Part shown: positions 1 through 7,912 of the stretch, in pieces | How the letters are laid out: every line of letters starts with the position of its first letter | How positions within the stretch are numbered: the first letter of the stretch is position 1 | From: an uncultured Mucilaginibacter sp. | Lineage (GTDB): Bacteria > Bacteroidota > Bacteroidia > Sphingobacteriales > Sphingobacteriaceae | Assembly (NCBI RefSeq): GCF_903893715.1 | Contig: NZ_CAITNG010000107.1 | Coordinates: 1-64,000 of the forward strand | DNA length: 64,000 nt | Direction of reading: 5' to 3' | Made by a program: the position numbers and the translations under genes | The notes under the pieces: model-generated | Databases searched by the model: none | Seen by the model: the letters and a program-made list of their open reading frames with translations, nothing else | Told to the model about the DNA's origin: nothing

Positions 1-91
1 GTATCTTTTGTTCTGAAGTGAATATTCTTCTGGTCTTACTGCGAATCTCTTTGATATAGTTTTCTGCTGTTTGTTTCTTCTTGGTTTCCAT
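1..91 (-). CDS. IS3-type transposase OrfA, N-terminal fragment cut by window edge
   Basis: An ATG on the minus strand at 89-91 opens a frame that runs off the left end, giving about 30 residues. The lysine-rich start leads into RSKTRRIFTSEQKI, the usual opening of the helix-turn-helix OrfA proteins of IS3-family elements in Bacteroidota (family resemblance from memory). OrfA normally binds the terminal inverted repeats and is fused by frameshifting to the DDE OrfB. The rest of the element lies outside the window, so completeness cannot be judged. I could not define a terminal inverted repeat in the 90-150 region. Confidence 0.6.
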   Translation of the reverse strand, partial: METKKKQTAENYIKEIRSKTRRIFTSEQKI

Positions 92-112
92 TGTCTTAAA
101 GTTAATTAATCT

Positions 113-310
113 TTGGAAACACTCCACAAGCTTAGCACCCAATCGGTCCACTTTCAGCTGACGATTTACATTGCGGCTTCGTTATTTATCTGGTTTTACA
201 TGAAACGTCGCCAAAACTTAAGGGAGCTTCTTTTGAGCTTCGTCGTTGTTATTATTATATGGCAGTTCGATGTACAAGTTTTGCATTGGAGTTTACGCTA
301 CTACCTGTAA
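113..310 (+). CDS. Small hydrophobic protein, unrecognised
   Basis: A 65-residue frame with a TTG start. It has two strongly hydrophobic stretches (about residues 17-30 and 39-50) separated by a basic KRRQNLR segment, so it could be a small two-helix membrane protein. It matches no family I recognise. It lies directly beside the 5' end of an IS3-type transposase on the opposite strand and is followed by a hairpin. It may be a genuine small gene, the surviving tail of a gene cut by the insertion, or a chance frame. An in-frame stop sits immediately upstream, and an internal ATG lies at about residue 30. Confidence 0.3.
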   Translation: METLHKLSTQSVHFQLTIYIAASLFIWFYMKRRQNLRELLLSFVVVIIIWQFDVQVLHWSLRYYL

Positions 311-313
311 CTC

Positions 314-349
314 AAAAAAAATACCGGCCCGCTGGCGCAAACCGGTATT
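314..349 (-). terminator. Rho-independent terminator of the nfu gene
   Basis: A perfect 8-bp stem (320-327 with 342-349) is followed, reading on the minus strand, by a run of seven T residues. It lies about 70 nt beyond the stop codon of the Nfu gene. It may also act on the small plus-strand frame that ends at 310. Confidence 0.7.
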
Positions 350-420
350 TAATTCAACTATAGTAAAAAACAATTAACACTTTGTACTATCGTTATGATA
401 ACGAAAGCGTTATCAATATA

Positions 421-969
421 TTACATCGCTTCTGAAACAACTTCGGTAACTTCGGGCACCATACGTTTCAACAGATTTTCGATGCCCGATTTCAGCGTGA
501 TGGTGGATGATGGGCAGCCACTGCACGAGCCACGCAGTTCAACGGTTACCACACCCTCGTTAAAAGATTTATAGGTTATGGCGCCACCATCCTGTTCAAC
601 CGCCGGGCGAACATAGTCTTGCAGTATTTGTTGTATCTTGATTTCGGCATCAGTACCTTCAAAGGCAACTTCTTCCTGTTCTTTTAACTGTACTGCCAGC
701 TCGCTTTCAACCGCGCCTTTAACAAACTCTTTCAAAATGGGTTCAAGGTCGTTCCAGTCGCTGCCTTCCGTTTTAGTTACGGTTACAAAGTTGCTGGCAA
801 AAAATACGCCGTTAACAAACGAGAACTTGAACAATTCTTTTGCGAAAGGCGATTTCTCGGCGCTTTCTTTAGTGGCATAATCAACACTTCCGTTAATGAG
901 CAGTTTATTTACAATAAACTTCATAGTGGCCGGGTTCGGCGTCGATTCGGTATATACGTTGATATTCAT
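421..969 (-). CDS. NifU family / Nfu-type Fe-S cluster scaffold protein
   Basis: A 182-residue Fe-S carrier. The N-terminal 85 or so residues form the Nfu N-terminal domain (YTESTPNPATMKF motif). Residues about 105-180 form the NifU C-terminal domain with the cluster-ligating CxxC (Cys149 and Cys152 in RGSCSGCPSS). Two such monomers normally bridge one [4Fe-4S] cluster through this motif and pass it to apo-proteins in the cytoplasm. The two-domain length matches the usual bacterial/mitochondrial Nfu form. It is a single gene, convergent with the small frame at 113-310 and transcribed away from purB. A TAATTTTG promoter box lies 28 nt upstream of the ATG. Confidence 0.93.
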   Translation of the reverse strand: MNINVYTESTPNPATMKFIVNKLLINGSVDYATKESAEKSPFAKELFKFSFVNGVFFASNFVTVTKTEGSDWNDLEPILKEFVKGAVESELAVQLKEQEEVAFEGTDAEIKIQQILQDYVRPAVEQDGGAITYKSFNEGVVTVELRGSCSGCPSSTITLKSGIENLLKRMVPEVTEVVSEAM

Positions 970-996
970 GTTATCTTCCTTTCAAAAATTGTGCTA

Positions 997-1004
997 CAAA
1001 ATTA
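997..1004 (-). promoter_or_regulatory. Bacteroidota -7 box for nfu
   Basis: TAATTTTG on the minus strand matches the Bacteroidota -7 consensus TAnnTTTG exactly. No clear -33 TTTG is seen. Confidence 0.45.
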
Positions 1005-1053
1005 CTATGCTTTTTGGTGTTTGCGTGCAGGTTTACCAATTATGACCTGTAAA

Positions 1054-2397
1054 TTATATACCCGTGTAAGTAGCCGGGCTAATTGCCCTTATCTCGTTCT
1101 TTATCGTGTCGTCCACATCCAATGTGCCAACAAACGCGGCTATGGTTTCGGCATTTATTTCGGCATTGGTGCGGGTAAGGTCCTTTAAAGCCTCGTAAGG
1201 GTTGGGGTAGCCTTCGCGGCGAAGGATGGTTTGTATCGCTTCGGCAACCACGGCCCAGTTGGCTTCGAGGTGTGCTTTGAGGGCCGGTTCGTTCAGTAAT
1301 AATTTGCCAAGGCCCTTCATGGTCGATTTGAGCGCAATGAGCGTGTGCGCCATCGGAACGCCGATATTGCGCAGAACGGTCGAATCGGTCAGGTCGCGCT
1401 GGAGGCGGCTGATAGGCAGTTTGGCCGCCAGATGCTCAAACAAAGCATTGGCAATACCCAGATTACCTTCCGAGTTCTCAAAATCAATAGGGTTAACTTT
1501 ATGCGGCATGGCCGATGAACCTATTTCGCCTGCCTTTATTTTCTGTTTGAAGTAGTTCATGGATATGTAGGTCCACATATCACGGTCAAGGTCAATCAGG
1601 ATGTTGTTGATACGTTTAAGGTTATCGCAATGTGCGGCAAAGTTATCGTAATGCTCAATCTGTGTGGTGTATTGCGAACGTTTAAGTCCAAGCGTGGCAT
1701 TTACAAAAAGGTTACCGAAAGCTTTCCAGTCGATAGCTTTATAACCAGTGTTATGTGCGTTAAAGTTGCCCGTAGCACCACCAAACTTGGCCGAGTAGGG
1801 TATTGTGTAAAACAACTCCAGTTGAGCTTCCAGGCGTTCCACGTATACCATCAGCTCTTTGCCTAAACGGGTTGGCGAAGCTGGTTGGCCGTGGGTATGG
1901 GACAACATGGGTATTTCGGCCCAATCGGCAGCATAAGTTTTTAACAAGTCTATCACCTCTTGTAATGCCGGCAGGTAAACCTGATTGACAGCCAATTTAA
2001 ACGAGTAGGGTATGGCGGTATTATTGATATCCTGCGAGGTGAGGCCGAAGTGGATAAACTCTTTATAAGCATCCAGTTTTAGCGCGTCGAATTTTTGTTT
2101 GATGAAGTACTCAACCGCCTTCACATCGTGGTTGGTTATTTTTTCAATGTCTTTGATGGATTGGGCATCGGCTTCGGTAAAGTCAAAATATATCCGGCGC
2201 AGGCTATCGAACAATGTTTTATCAAAACTCTGCAGTTGCGGTAAAGGTATTTCGCAAAGGGCGATAAAGTATTCTATCTCTACAAAAACACGGTATTTTA
2301 TGAGCGCGGCTTCCGAAAAGTAGGCCGATAGTTGTTTGGTAGTATTATGATAACGGCCATCGACCGGTGATACTGCAGATAGTGGAGAAAGCGTCAT
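1054..2397 (-). CDS. purB: Adenylosuccinate lyase
   Basis: It catalyses fumarate elimination from SAICAR and from adenylosuccinate in de novo purine synthesis and AMP formation. The protein is about 447 residues. It carries the fumarase/aspartase superfamily motif TSQDINNTA near residue 120, the HTHGQPASPT histidine motif near 168 and the signature loop SSAMPHKVNP near 295, which contributes the catalytic serine. The whole reads as the longer E. coli-type PurB. A TTG at 2403 is an alternative start two codons upstream, but the ATG at 2397 is preferred. A TATCTTTG promoter box lies only about 14 nt upstream, so the leader would be very short. Confidence 0.96.
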   Translation of the reverse strand: MTLSPLSAVSPVDGRYHNTTKQLSAYFSEAALIKYRVFVEIEYFIALCEIPLPQLQSFDKTLFDSLRRIYFDFTEADAQSIKDIEKITNHDVKAVEYFIKQKFDALKLDAYKEFIHFGLTSQDINNTAIPYSFKLAVNQVYLPALQEVIDLLKTYAADWAEIPMLSHTHGQPASPTRLGKELMVYVERLEAQLELFYTIPYSAKFGGATGNFNAHNTGYKAIDWKAFGNLFVNATLGLKRSQYTTQIEHYDNFAAHCDNLKRINNILIDLDRDMWTYISMNYFKQKIKAGEIGSSAMPHKVNPIDFENSEGNLGIANALFEHLAAKLPISRLQRDLTDSTVLRNIGVPMAHTLIALKSTMKGLGKLLLNEPALKAHLEANWAVVAEAIQTILRREGYPNPYEALKDLTRTNAEINAETIAAFVGTLDVDDTIKNEIRAISPATYTGI

Positions 2398-2411
2398 TGT
2401 CAAATTTTTTG

Positions 2412-2419
2412 CAAAGATA
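2412..2419 (-). promoter_or_regulatory. Bacteroidota -7 box for purB
   Basis: TATCTTTG on the minus strand fits TAnnTTTG. It is so close to the start codon that the mRNA leader would be under about 10 nt. No convincing -33 element was found. Confidence 0.45.
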
Positions 2420-2463
2420 GTGATAAGATGGAAGATGGATGATGTAAAATGGAATATGGGTAA

Positions 2464-2571
2464 TTATGGGTGTTTGAATTTTTAATTTCGGATCCCGATA
2501 GCTATCGGGACGGATGTTCAATTTCGGATTTGGCCCATGGGCATTTATGGGTGTTTGAATTTTTAATTTCG
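2464..2571. repeat. 27-bp direct repeats in the purB-ORF6N spacer
   Basis: A 27-bp block containing ATGGGTGTTTGAATT occurs identically at 2464-2490 and 2545-2571. Between the copies lie the 18-bp palindrome (2493-2510) and TTTCGGAT-type words that recur elsewhere in the window (14300-14380, 17000-17095, 57170-57188). The region just before it has GGAAGATG words also found at 48740-48765. Together with flanking non-coding bases this fills the 255-bp spacer; no gene is seen. Confidence 0.8.
2493..2510. repeat. 18-bp palindrome TCCCGATAGCTATCGGGA, copy 1
   Basis: A perfect palindrome. The same 18 bp recur exactly at 48826-48843 and 62212-62229, and with one changed base at 60814-60831. Here it sits inside TTTCGGAT-type repeat words and has no T-run, so it is not an obvious terminator. 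Confidence 0.85.
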
Positions 2572-2658
2572 CTAATATTCTCTTTAGTCAACATTCCATA
2601 CAATATAAGAAAATTTGCAGGACTTTACAAAAAGTGTTGATGAAATGGCTCCTGGAGC

Positions 2659-3201
2659 TTACAGGTCGTCCGATTTATAACCTATTCTTTTGCGCGGTTT
2701 GGGTACCTCTTTTCTCTCTAACTCATCCAGGTATTGAAAAACCAGTTCAATGTTTTGCGTATTGTTATTCAGTTGCTTGTTCATCTCTTTTAGCTGCGCG
2801 CTAAATTCGTTATGGTCCAAAACATGTTTTCTAAAACGAGTAAATATGCGCATTACCTGGATATTTACCTGTATGGCCAGAGGACTATTTAAAACACTTG
2901 ACAGCATTAATACTCCGTGCTCGGTGAATGCGTAAGGTGGTTTTCTTCTACCGCCTCTTCCTATCTTTGATGTCGCAATTTGCGACATCAAACTTTCAAA
3001 TTCGTCACCGGTTAATCGGAACATGAAATCTTCTGGAAAACGATCTGAATTCCTTGCTACTTGTTCATTGAGCCTTCGTGTTTCAACACCATAAAGCTCT
3101 GCTAAGTCGCTGTCTAACATTACTTTTTGATCGCGAATATGATAAATTTTGTTTATCACTAATTCATCGGGTATAATTGACTGGTTTTGTAATTCCTTCA
3201 T
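2659..3201 (-). CDS. ORF6N domain DNA-binding protein
   Basis: A 180-residue protein. The N-terminal half (about residues 10-110) fits the ORF6N domain, a KilA-N-related DNA-binding fold first noted in phage and large DNA viruses. Visible family motifs are IRDQKVMLDSDLAELYGV, then NRFPEDFMF-like text and KPPYAFTEHGVLMLSSVL. The C-terminal 60 residues are a glutamine/asparagine-rich, probably helical tail ending in a basic PKPRKRIGYK segment. Its biological role is unknown; such genes are often scattered singly in Bacteroidota chromosomes. No phage genes flank it. A 39-bp perfect inverted repeat lies just upstream and shares its 15-bp core with a palindrome inside this coding region. Confidence 0.88.
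   Translation of the reverse strand: MKELQNQSIIPDELVINKIYHIRDQKVMLDSDLAELYGVETRRLNEQVARNSDRFPEDFMFRLTGDEFESLMSQIATSKIGRGGRRKPPYAFTEHGVLMLSSVLNSPLAIQVNIQVMRIFTRFRKHVLDHNEFSAQLKEMNKQLNNNTQNIELVFQYLDELERKEVPKPRKRIGYKSDDL
2966..2992. promoter_or_regulatory. Intragenic palindrome sharing the upstream operator-like core
   Basis: Two perfect 13-bp arms (2966-2978 and 2980-2992) flank a single central base. The core GTCGCAATTTGCGAC is identical to the core of the palindrome at 3229-3267. On the coding strand this segment encodes the MSQIATS region of the ORF6N protein. Confidence 0.8.
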
Positions 3202-3228
3202 ATTTCAATCGAAATTAATAATTAATTT

Positions 3229-3267
3229 CCAATGTTTGAGGTCGCAATTTGCGACCTCAAACATTGG
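3229..3267. promoter_or_regulatory. 39-bp perfect inverted repeat upstream of ORF6N gene (candidate operator)
   Basis: Perfect 19-bp arms (3229-3247 and 3249-3267) flank one central base. It ends 27 nt before the ORF6N start codon and overlaps the expected -33 region; a near-consensus -7 box (TAATTTCG on the minus strand) lies at 3210-3217. It has no T-run and is distinct from the terminator at 3279-3313, so an operator or a structured-DNA/RNA role is more likely than termination. Confidence 0.7.
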
Positions 3268-3278
3268 ATTTATCCCAA

Positions 3279-3313
3279 CAAAAAAGCCCCGCATGGTACA
3301 ATCATGCGGGGCT
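3279..3313 (-). terminator. Rho-independent terminator of the RND efflux operon
   Basis: An 11-bp perfect GC-rich stem (3285-3295 with 3303-3313, loop 7 nt) is followed on the minus strand by seven T residues. It starts 20 nt past the permease stop codon. Confidence 0.88.
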
Positions 3314-3333
3314 AACAAACAAATAAACTAATT

Positions 3334-6300
3334 TTAGGCGACTGTTTCTTCAAGCTTTACGATGCTCTCGTCATCGCTGATTTTTTTGCCTGAAAAAAAG
3401 TTCTTCATATGTACACGGATAATGTACATGCATGGCACCAATATCAACGTAATAATGGTGGCAAAACCAAGCCCGAATATCATCGTCCACGATAACGGAC
3501 CCCAGAAGGCTACGTTATCGCCACCGAAGAAGATATGCGGCTGGAAACTGGTAAACAAACCCGTAAAGTCAATATTAAAACCTACAGCCAATGGCACCAA
3601 TCCGAAAATGGCAGCTGTTGCTGTCAACAATACCGGCGTCATACGGGTACGGGCAGCTTCAACAACGGCGTCATGTAGGCTTCCGCCCTGTTCTATCAGC
3701 ATATCGGTAAATTCAACGAGCAATATACCGTTACGCACTACCACACCGGCTAAGGCAATGATACCAACCCCTGTCATTACAATCGAGATGGTCATCCCAA
3801 AGATGCTCACGCCCAGGAACACACCGATGATACTGAAGAATATCTCGCTGATGATGATAAAGGTTTTACCGATGGAATTGAACTGTGTCATCAATATTAC
3901 CAATATCAAACCAAAAGATACGCCCAGTGCTGTCAATAAGAAGGTCATGGCCTCCATTTGGTCTTCCTGGCCACCGCCCATCCTGATGGTTACATCATCG
4001 GGCTTGCTAAAGGTATTGATGGCCCTTAAAATGTTGGCGTTTACCTCGTTGGCGTTGTAGGGCTGCACCACGCTCGAGCCTAGGGTAAGTACACGCCTTT
4101 GTTGTTTACGCTTTATATTGCTGTAGGTGTTGGTAAACCTGATATCTGTAAAGGCAGATATGGGTACCTGACGGATAGCACCGCCGGTAGCAAAATCGCG
4201 GTAGGTGATTTTCATGTTCCGTATGGCATCCAAATCGTTGCGTTGCGACTCTTTACCACGAACGGTAATCTCGTAATTGTCCTCTTTGGTGTTTTTAAAA
4301 TCACCGGCTTTGGCACCATAAACCGTAGCACCTAAAGCCTGGGTAATCTGGCCCGTGTTAATGCCTTCGCGGTTGGCACGCTCACGGTCAACATCAAACA
4401 CAATTTCAGGTTTATCACTTTGCACGTCGGGTTGCAGGTCTTCAATACCGGCTATGCCTTGCGCGGCAATGTGTTTTTTCAACCTTTCGCCGGTTTTAAC
4501 CAGGCTATCCAAATTATCGCCAATAATTTCGATACTGATATCTTTTTGCGTTGGCGGGCCGCCATGCTCTTGTGCTACGGCTATTTGCACGCCCGGCAGA
4601 CCTTGTACTTCCTTTCGAATGTTAGCCAATATCTTTTTGGTATCCTTACCGTGGCGTTTGGCAAATTCAACAAAGGCTACGGTAATTTTGCCTTTATTAT
4701 AGTAGGTGCCCTGGTCTTCGTCTTGCGGGTCGGTAACGCCAACGCTTACGTTGGATATAATGGAAGATACCACATCCTTATCAGGTTCTACCACATCGGC
4801 AACACGTTTTTCCAACTGGCGGGTTATCTTATCGGTATATGATTGGTCGGTGCCTATCGGTAGCGTAATGTACACATAAGCAAAGTTAGGGTCGGCATTG
4901 GGGAAGAACTCCACTTTGGGGGCCCGCGCCGACATAAATACAAATGTTAGGATGAACAATACTACCGCGCCAAGCAAAATGGTACCCGGCCTGCGTACCG
5001 CACGTTCTAACCAGCGGGCATACCACGACTGGAACTTGGGCCATATATTGTTTTGAAATGCATCTATGGTACGCAGCAATACAAAATGATTGAACAGGTA
5101 TAATATAGCCGCGAATACAACAAAGTTGCCCAGGCCCTTATTGATCAAATACGCCAATACGGCAATAACCGCAAATATGAGCAACGAGCGCAGTACCTTT
5201 TTATCGAACTTAGGATTGTCGTGCTCGCCTTTATAATGCGGTTTCATAAAATCGACTGCGAAAACCGGGTTCATGATGTATGCAACCAGTAACGATGCCA
5301 ATAAGGTGATGATCAACGTTATAGGCAGGAAGAACATAAAATGCCCGATCAAACTGTTCCAAAACGCTAAGGGCACGAATGGCGCAAGGGTGGTCATGGT
5401 ACCCGAAAATACCGGTAAAAACACTTCGCCTGCGGCCATTTTTGCAGCTTGTTTAATAGGTACTTTACCGTTGGCAAAAATACGGTGCGTATTTTCAATT
5501 ACCACAATGGCATCATCTACCACAATACCCAGGGCCAGCAGGAATGAGAATAATACGATCATGTTCAGGGTAAAACCGATAGCCGGCATCACCAAAAAGG
5601 CCACAAAACACGACAGGGGCACCGATAGCGCCACAAATACAGCGTTGGTAGTACCCATAAAAAACATCAGGATAACGGTTACCAAAATAAAACCGATGAT
5701 GATGGTATTGATAAGGTCGTTCAAGGTTGAACGGGTTTTGTCCGACTGGTCGCCAGTAACGGTAATACTTAAACCTTTAGGGAAAACCGTTTTTTGTTTT
5801 TGAGCAATCAGCGCATTAATCTTATCCGATGCCTGAATCAGGTTTTCGCCGGCACGTTTGCTAATGTTTAGTGTAATTACATTTTTAAAGTTGGGGTTAT
5901 CATTGGTTTTTAAGCGCGCATAGCTCTCCTGATCTTTAAAGCCGTCTTTAATTTCGGCAATGTCTTTCAGGTAAACTGCTTTGCCTGCCGGATTACGGAT
6001 AATCATGGCGCCAACTTCATCGGCACTTTTAAAGTCTTCTTTAATGTCAATGGGGCGTTGTACACCATCCATAATCACGTTACCTGCCGTGCTGATGATG
6101 TTTTCGTTGCCAATGGCCTGGATAATATCGCCGTAGCCAACTTGCGCTGCAGACATCTTGTCCAAATCCACATTCACCTGTATGTTTGGCGTAAGCGCGC
6201 CAACTTCGTCAACTTTCGAGATTTCTTTAAAGCCTTCAATATCGTCTTTCAGGTTGTCGGCGTATTCCTTTAACTTTTTCAGATCATAATCGCCCGAGAT

Positions 6301-6756
6301 ATTGACGTACATGATAGGCAAATCGGCTACGTTGATATCACTTATGATAGGATCTTTTAGGTTATTGTCGTTTTGCGGCAGGTCTTGCTTGGCCTTGTCA
6401 ACAGCATCCTTAACATCCTGCTTGGCATCTTTAATGGCAATATTGGCATTAAACTCGGCGGTAATAATGGATACGTTTTGTACCGAGTTGGAAGTGACCT
6501 TTTTTAATCCTTTCAGCGATTTTAATTGCTTCTCGATTTGACGGGTAACCAACAACTCGATGTTTTGGGGCGATTGGCCAAGGTATTGCGTGGTAACAAA
6601 TACCTTCGATTGCGCGATATCGGGGAAGTTTTCCTTGGGCAAATTGTTATAACTGATCAAACCCAGTACCGTGATCAAAAATATGAGCACATATACCGCG
6701 GTTTTATTTTTGATGGCCCAGCTTGATGGCCCAAATTCTTTTTCAAGATCTTTCAT
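3334..6756 (-). CDS. RND-family efflux permease (AcrB/MexB-like inner-membrane pump)
   Basis: A 1140-residue proton-driven RND pump, the last gene of a complete tripartite efflux operon. The first membrane helix lies at about residues 18-36, followed by the porter domain. Helices 2-6 begin near 348, and the proton-relay motif GIVVDDAIVVIEN lies at 410-422 with the paired aspartates at 414-415. A second periplasmic loop and second helix bundle follow after about residue 590. The porter region has the usual TGDQSDKTR-type segment. It lies 25 nt downstream of the adaptor gene, and its order with adaptor, TolC and TetR genes says it exports small toxic compounds across both membranes. The substrate cannot be read from the sequence. 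Confidence 0.93.
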   Translation of the reverse strand: MKDLEKEFGPSSWAIKNKTAVYVLIFLITVLGLISYNNLPKENFPDIAQSKVFVTTQYLGQSPQNIELLVTRQIEKQLKSLKGLKKVTSNSVQNVSIITAEFNANIAIKDAKQDVKDAVDKAKQDLPQNDNNLKDPIISDINVADLPIMYVNISGDYDLKKLKEYADNLKDDIEGFKEISKVDEVGALTPNIQVNVDLDKMSAAQVGYGDIIQAIGNENIISTAGNVIMDGVQRPIDIKEDFKSADEVGAMIIRNPAGKAVYLKDIAEIKDGFKDQESYARLKTNDNPNFKNVITLNISKRAGENLIQASDKINALIAQKQKTVFPKGLSITVTGDQSDKTRSTLNDLINTIIIGFILVTVILMFFMGTTNAVFVALSVPLSCFVAFLVMPAIGFTLNMIVLFSFLLALGIVVDDAIVVIENTHRIFANGKVPIKQAAKMAAGEVFLPVFSGTMTTLAPFVPLAFWNSLIGHFMFFLPITLIITLLASLLVAYIMNPVFAVDFMKPHYKGEHDNPKFDKKVLRSLLIFAVIAVLAYLINKGLGNFVVFAAILYLFNHFVLLRTIDAFQNNIWPKFQSWYARWLERAVRRPGTILLGAVVLFILTFVFMSARAPKVEFFPNADPNFAYVYITLPIGTDQSYTDKITRQLEKRVADVVEPDKDVVSSIISNVSVGVTDPQDEDQGTYYNKGKITVAFVEFAKRHGKDTKKILANIRKEVQGLPGVQIAVAQEHGGPPTQKDISIEIIGDNLDSLVKTGERLKKHIAAQGIAGIEDLQPDVQSDKPEIVFDVDRERANREGINTGQITQALGATVYGAKAGDFKNTKEDNYEITVRGKESQRNDLDAIRNMKITYRDFATGGAIRQVPISAFTDIRFTNTYSNIKRKQQRRVLTLGSSVVQPYNANEVNANILRAINTFSKPDDVTIRMGGGQEDQMEAMTFLLTALGVSFGLILVILMTQFNSIGKTFIIISEIFFSIIGVFLGVSIFGMTISIVMTGVGIIALAGVVVRNGILLVEFTDMLIEQGGSLHDAVVEAARTRMTPVLLTATAAIFGLVPLAVGFNIDFTGLFTSFQPHIFFGGDNVAFWGPLSWTMIFGLGFATIITLILVPCMYIIRVHMKNFFSGKKISDDESIVKLEETVA

Positions 6757-6781
6757 TTCAGATCGGTTTTTAGTTTAAAAC

Positions 6782-7876
6782 TTATTGAGAAACTTTTACT
6801 TTATCGCCATCTTCCACATCGCTTGCGCCGCGGGTTATCAATTGGTCGCCTTCATTTAAGCCCGATAATATTTCGGTTTGGCTGTTATAGGTTGCGCCCA
6901 AGGTAACGGCTTTGCGTTTGGCTGTACCGCCATCGTTAACGAAAACAAAATCGCCTTGCTCCGATTTTTGTATGGCATTTAGCGGCACCACAATGCTATT
7001 GGTTTTGCTGTAATCGGCAATTTTTATCATCACGGTCATATTGGGGCGCAATGTTTTGCGGGTAGGCAGTTTTATTTCGATGGCGAAGCTGCGCGATGCC
7101 GGGTCGATTACTTTTGCGGCGAAGGTCAACTTAGTGGTTAGCGAATCATTGGCATCGGGTACCACAATTTTAACATCCTGCCCTTGGTTTACCTTGCTCG
7201 AGTACGACTCAGGAACATCGGCTTTCACTTTCAGGTTATCGGCATTTACAATACGGATGCCTGTTGCACCCGGCGATGCGGCCTGTCCTAATTTCAGGTC
7301 CATTTGGTCAATTGTACCATTGATAGGTGATGTAATGCGGTATAGATCGGCCTGTTGGCGTAATGCGGCAACTTGTTTTTGCGCGCTTTGCAAATTAGTT
7401 TGGGCTTGCAAAAATTGTATTTCGGTACCTATTTTTTGGTCCCACAGGTTTTTTTGGCGGGTAAATACCTCGTTAGCCAGCGTGGCTTGCGATTCGGCTT
7501 GCGCGATATTTTGTTTTAACACGCTGTTATCTAATTGCGCCAATACTTCACCTTTGGTAACATGGTCGCCGGTTTTAACATACAAGTTGGTAATCATACC
7601 GGGTGCTTGCGGGTAAGCTGTCACGTTGTCCTGCGCGTCAATTTTGCCTTGCAGTTCGACATAGGTGATAAAACTGCCTTTTTTTACCGGCATGGTGCTT
7701 ACGTCGGTCAACTTAACCGAATCTGTTTTACCGGTCTTTAATTCAAGCGCCGATATTTTCGACGCGAGGTCGGCCTGTTGTTTTTTAAGGTCGGCAAGCT
7801 CGGCCTTTGGATCTTTGGGTTTATTGTTGCAAGCGGCCAAAACTATCAGGGCGCTTAGTAAAAATATTCTTTTCAT
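6782..7876 (-). CDS. RND efflux periplasmic adaptor (membrane fusion protein), lipoprotein
   Basis: A 364-residue adaptor that bridges the RND pump and the outer-membrane channel. A lipoprotein signal peptide ends in the lipobox LAAC with Cys16 as the lipidation site. A short coiled coil (about 24-48) precedes the first half of the biotinyl/lipoyl-like barrel (about 75-110, TAYPQAPGMI...GDHVTKGEVLAQLDNS). A helical hairpin (about 113-175) follows, then the second half-barrel and the beta-barrel domain. Its position between tolC-like and permease genes, all on one strand with short gaps (25 and 36 nt), supports an operon. Confidence 0.93.
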   Translation of the reverse strand: MKRIFLLSALIVLAACNNKPKDPKAELADLKKQQADLASKISALELKTGKTDSVKLTDVSTMPVKKGSFITYVELQGKIDAQDNVTAYPQAPGMITNLYVKTGDHVTKGEVLAQLDNSVLKQNIAQAESQATLANEVFTRQKNLWDQKIGTEIQFLQAQTNLQSAQKQVAALRQQADLYRITSPINGTIDQMDLKLGQAASPGATGIRIVNADNLKVKADVPESYSSKVNQGQDVKIVVPDANDSLTTKLTFAAKVIDPASRSFAIEIKLPTRKTLRPNMTVMIKIADYSKTNSIVVPLNAIQKSEQGDFVFVNDGGTAKRKAVTLGATYNSQTEILSGLNEGDQLITRGASDVEDGDKVKVSQ

Positions 7877-7912
7877 GTTGTGATGGTGTTGTTACGTGTT
7901 TGGTTAAATATT

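Noticed and set aside
2659-3201. ORF6N gene as a sign of prophage
   Set aside because: No structural, lysis, integrase or replication phage genes occur nearby; the neighbours are purB and an efflux operon.
3362-4060. Long plus-strand frame opposite the RND permease
   Set aside because: The minus strand encodes an intact 1140-residue pump with all motifs; the opposite frame is a codon-bias shadow. The same applies to long frames opposite rpoB, rpoC, dnaE and gyrB.
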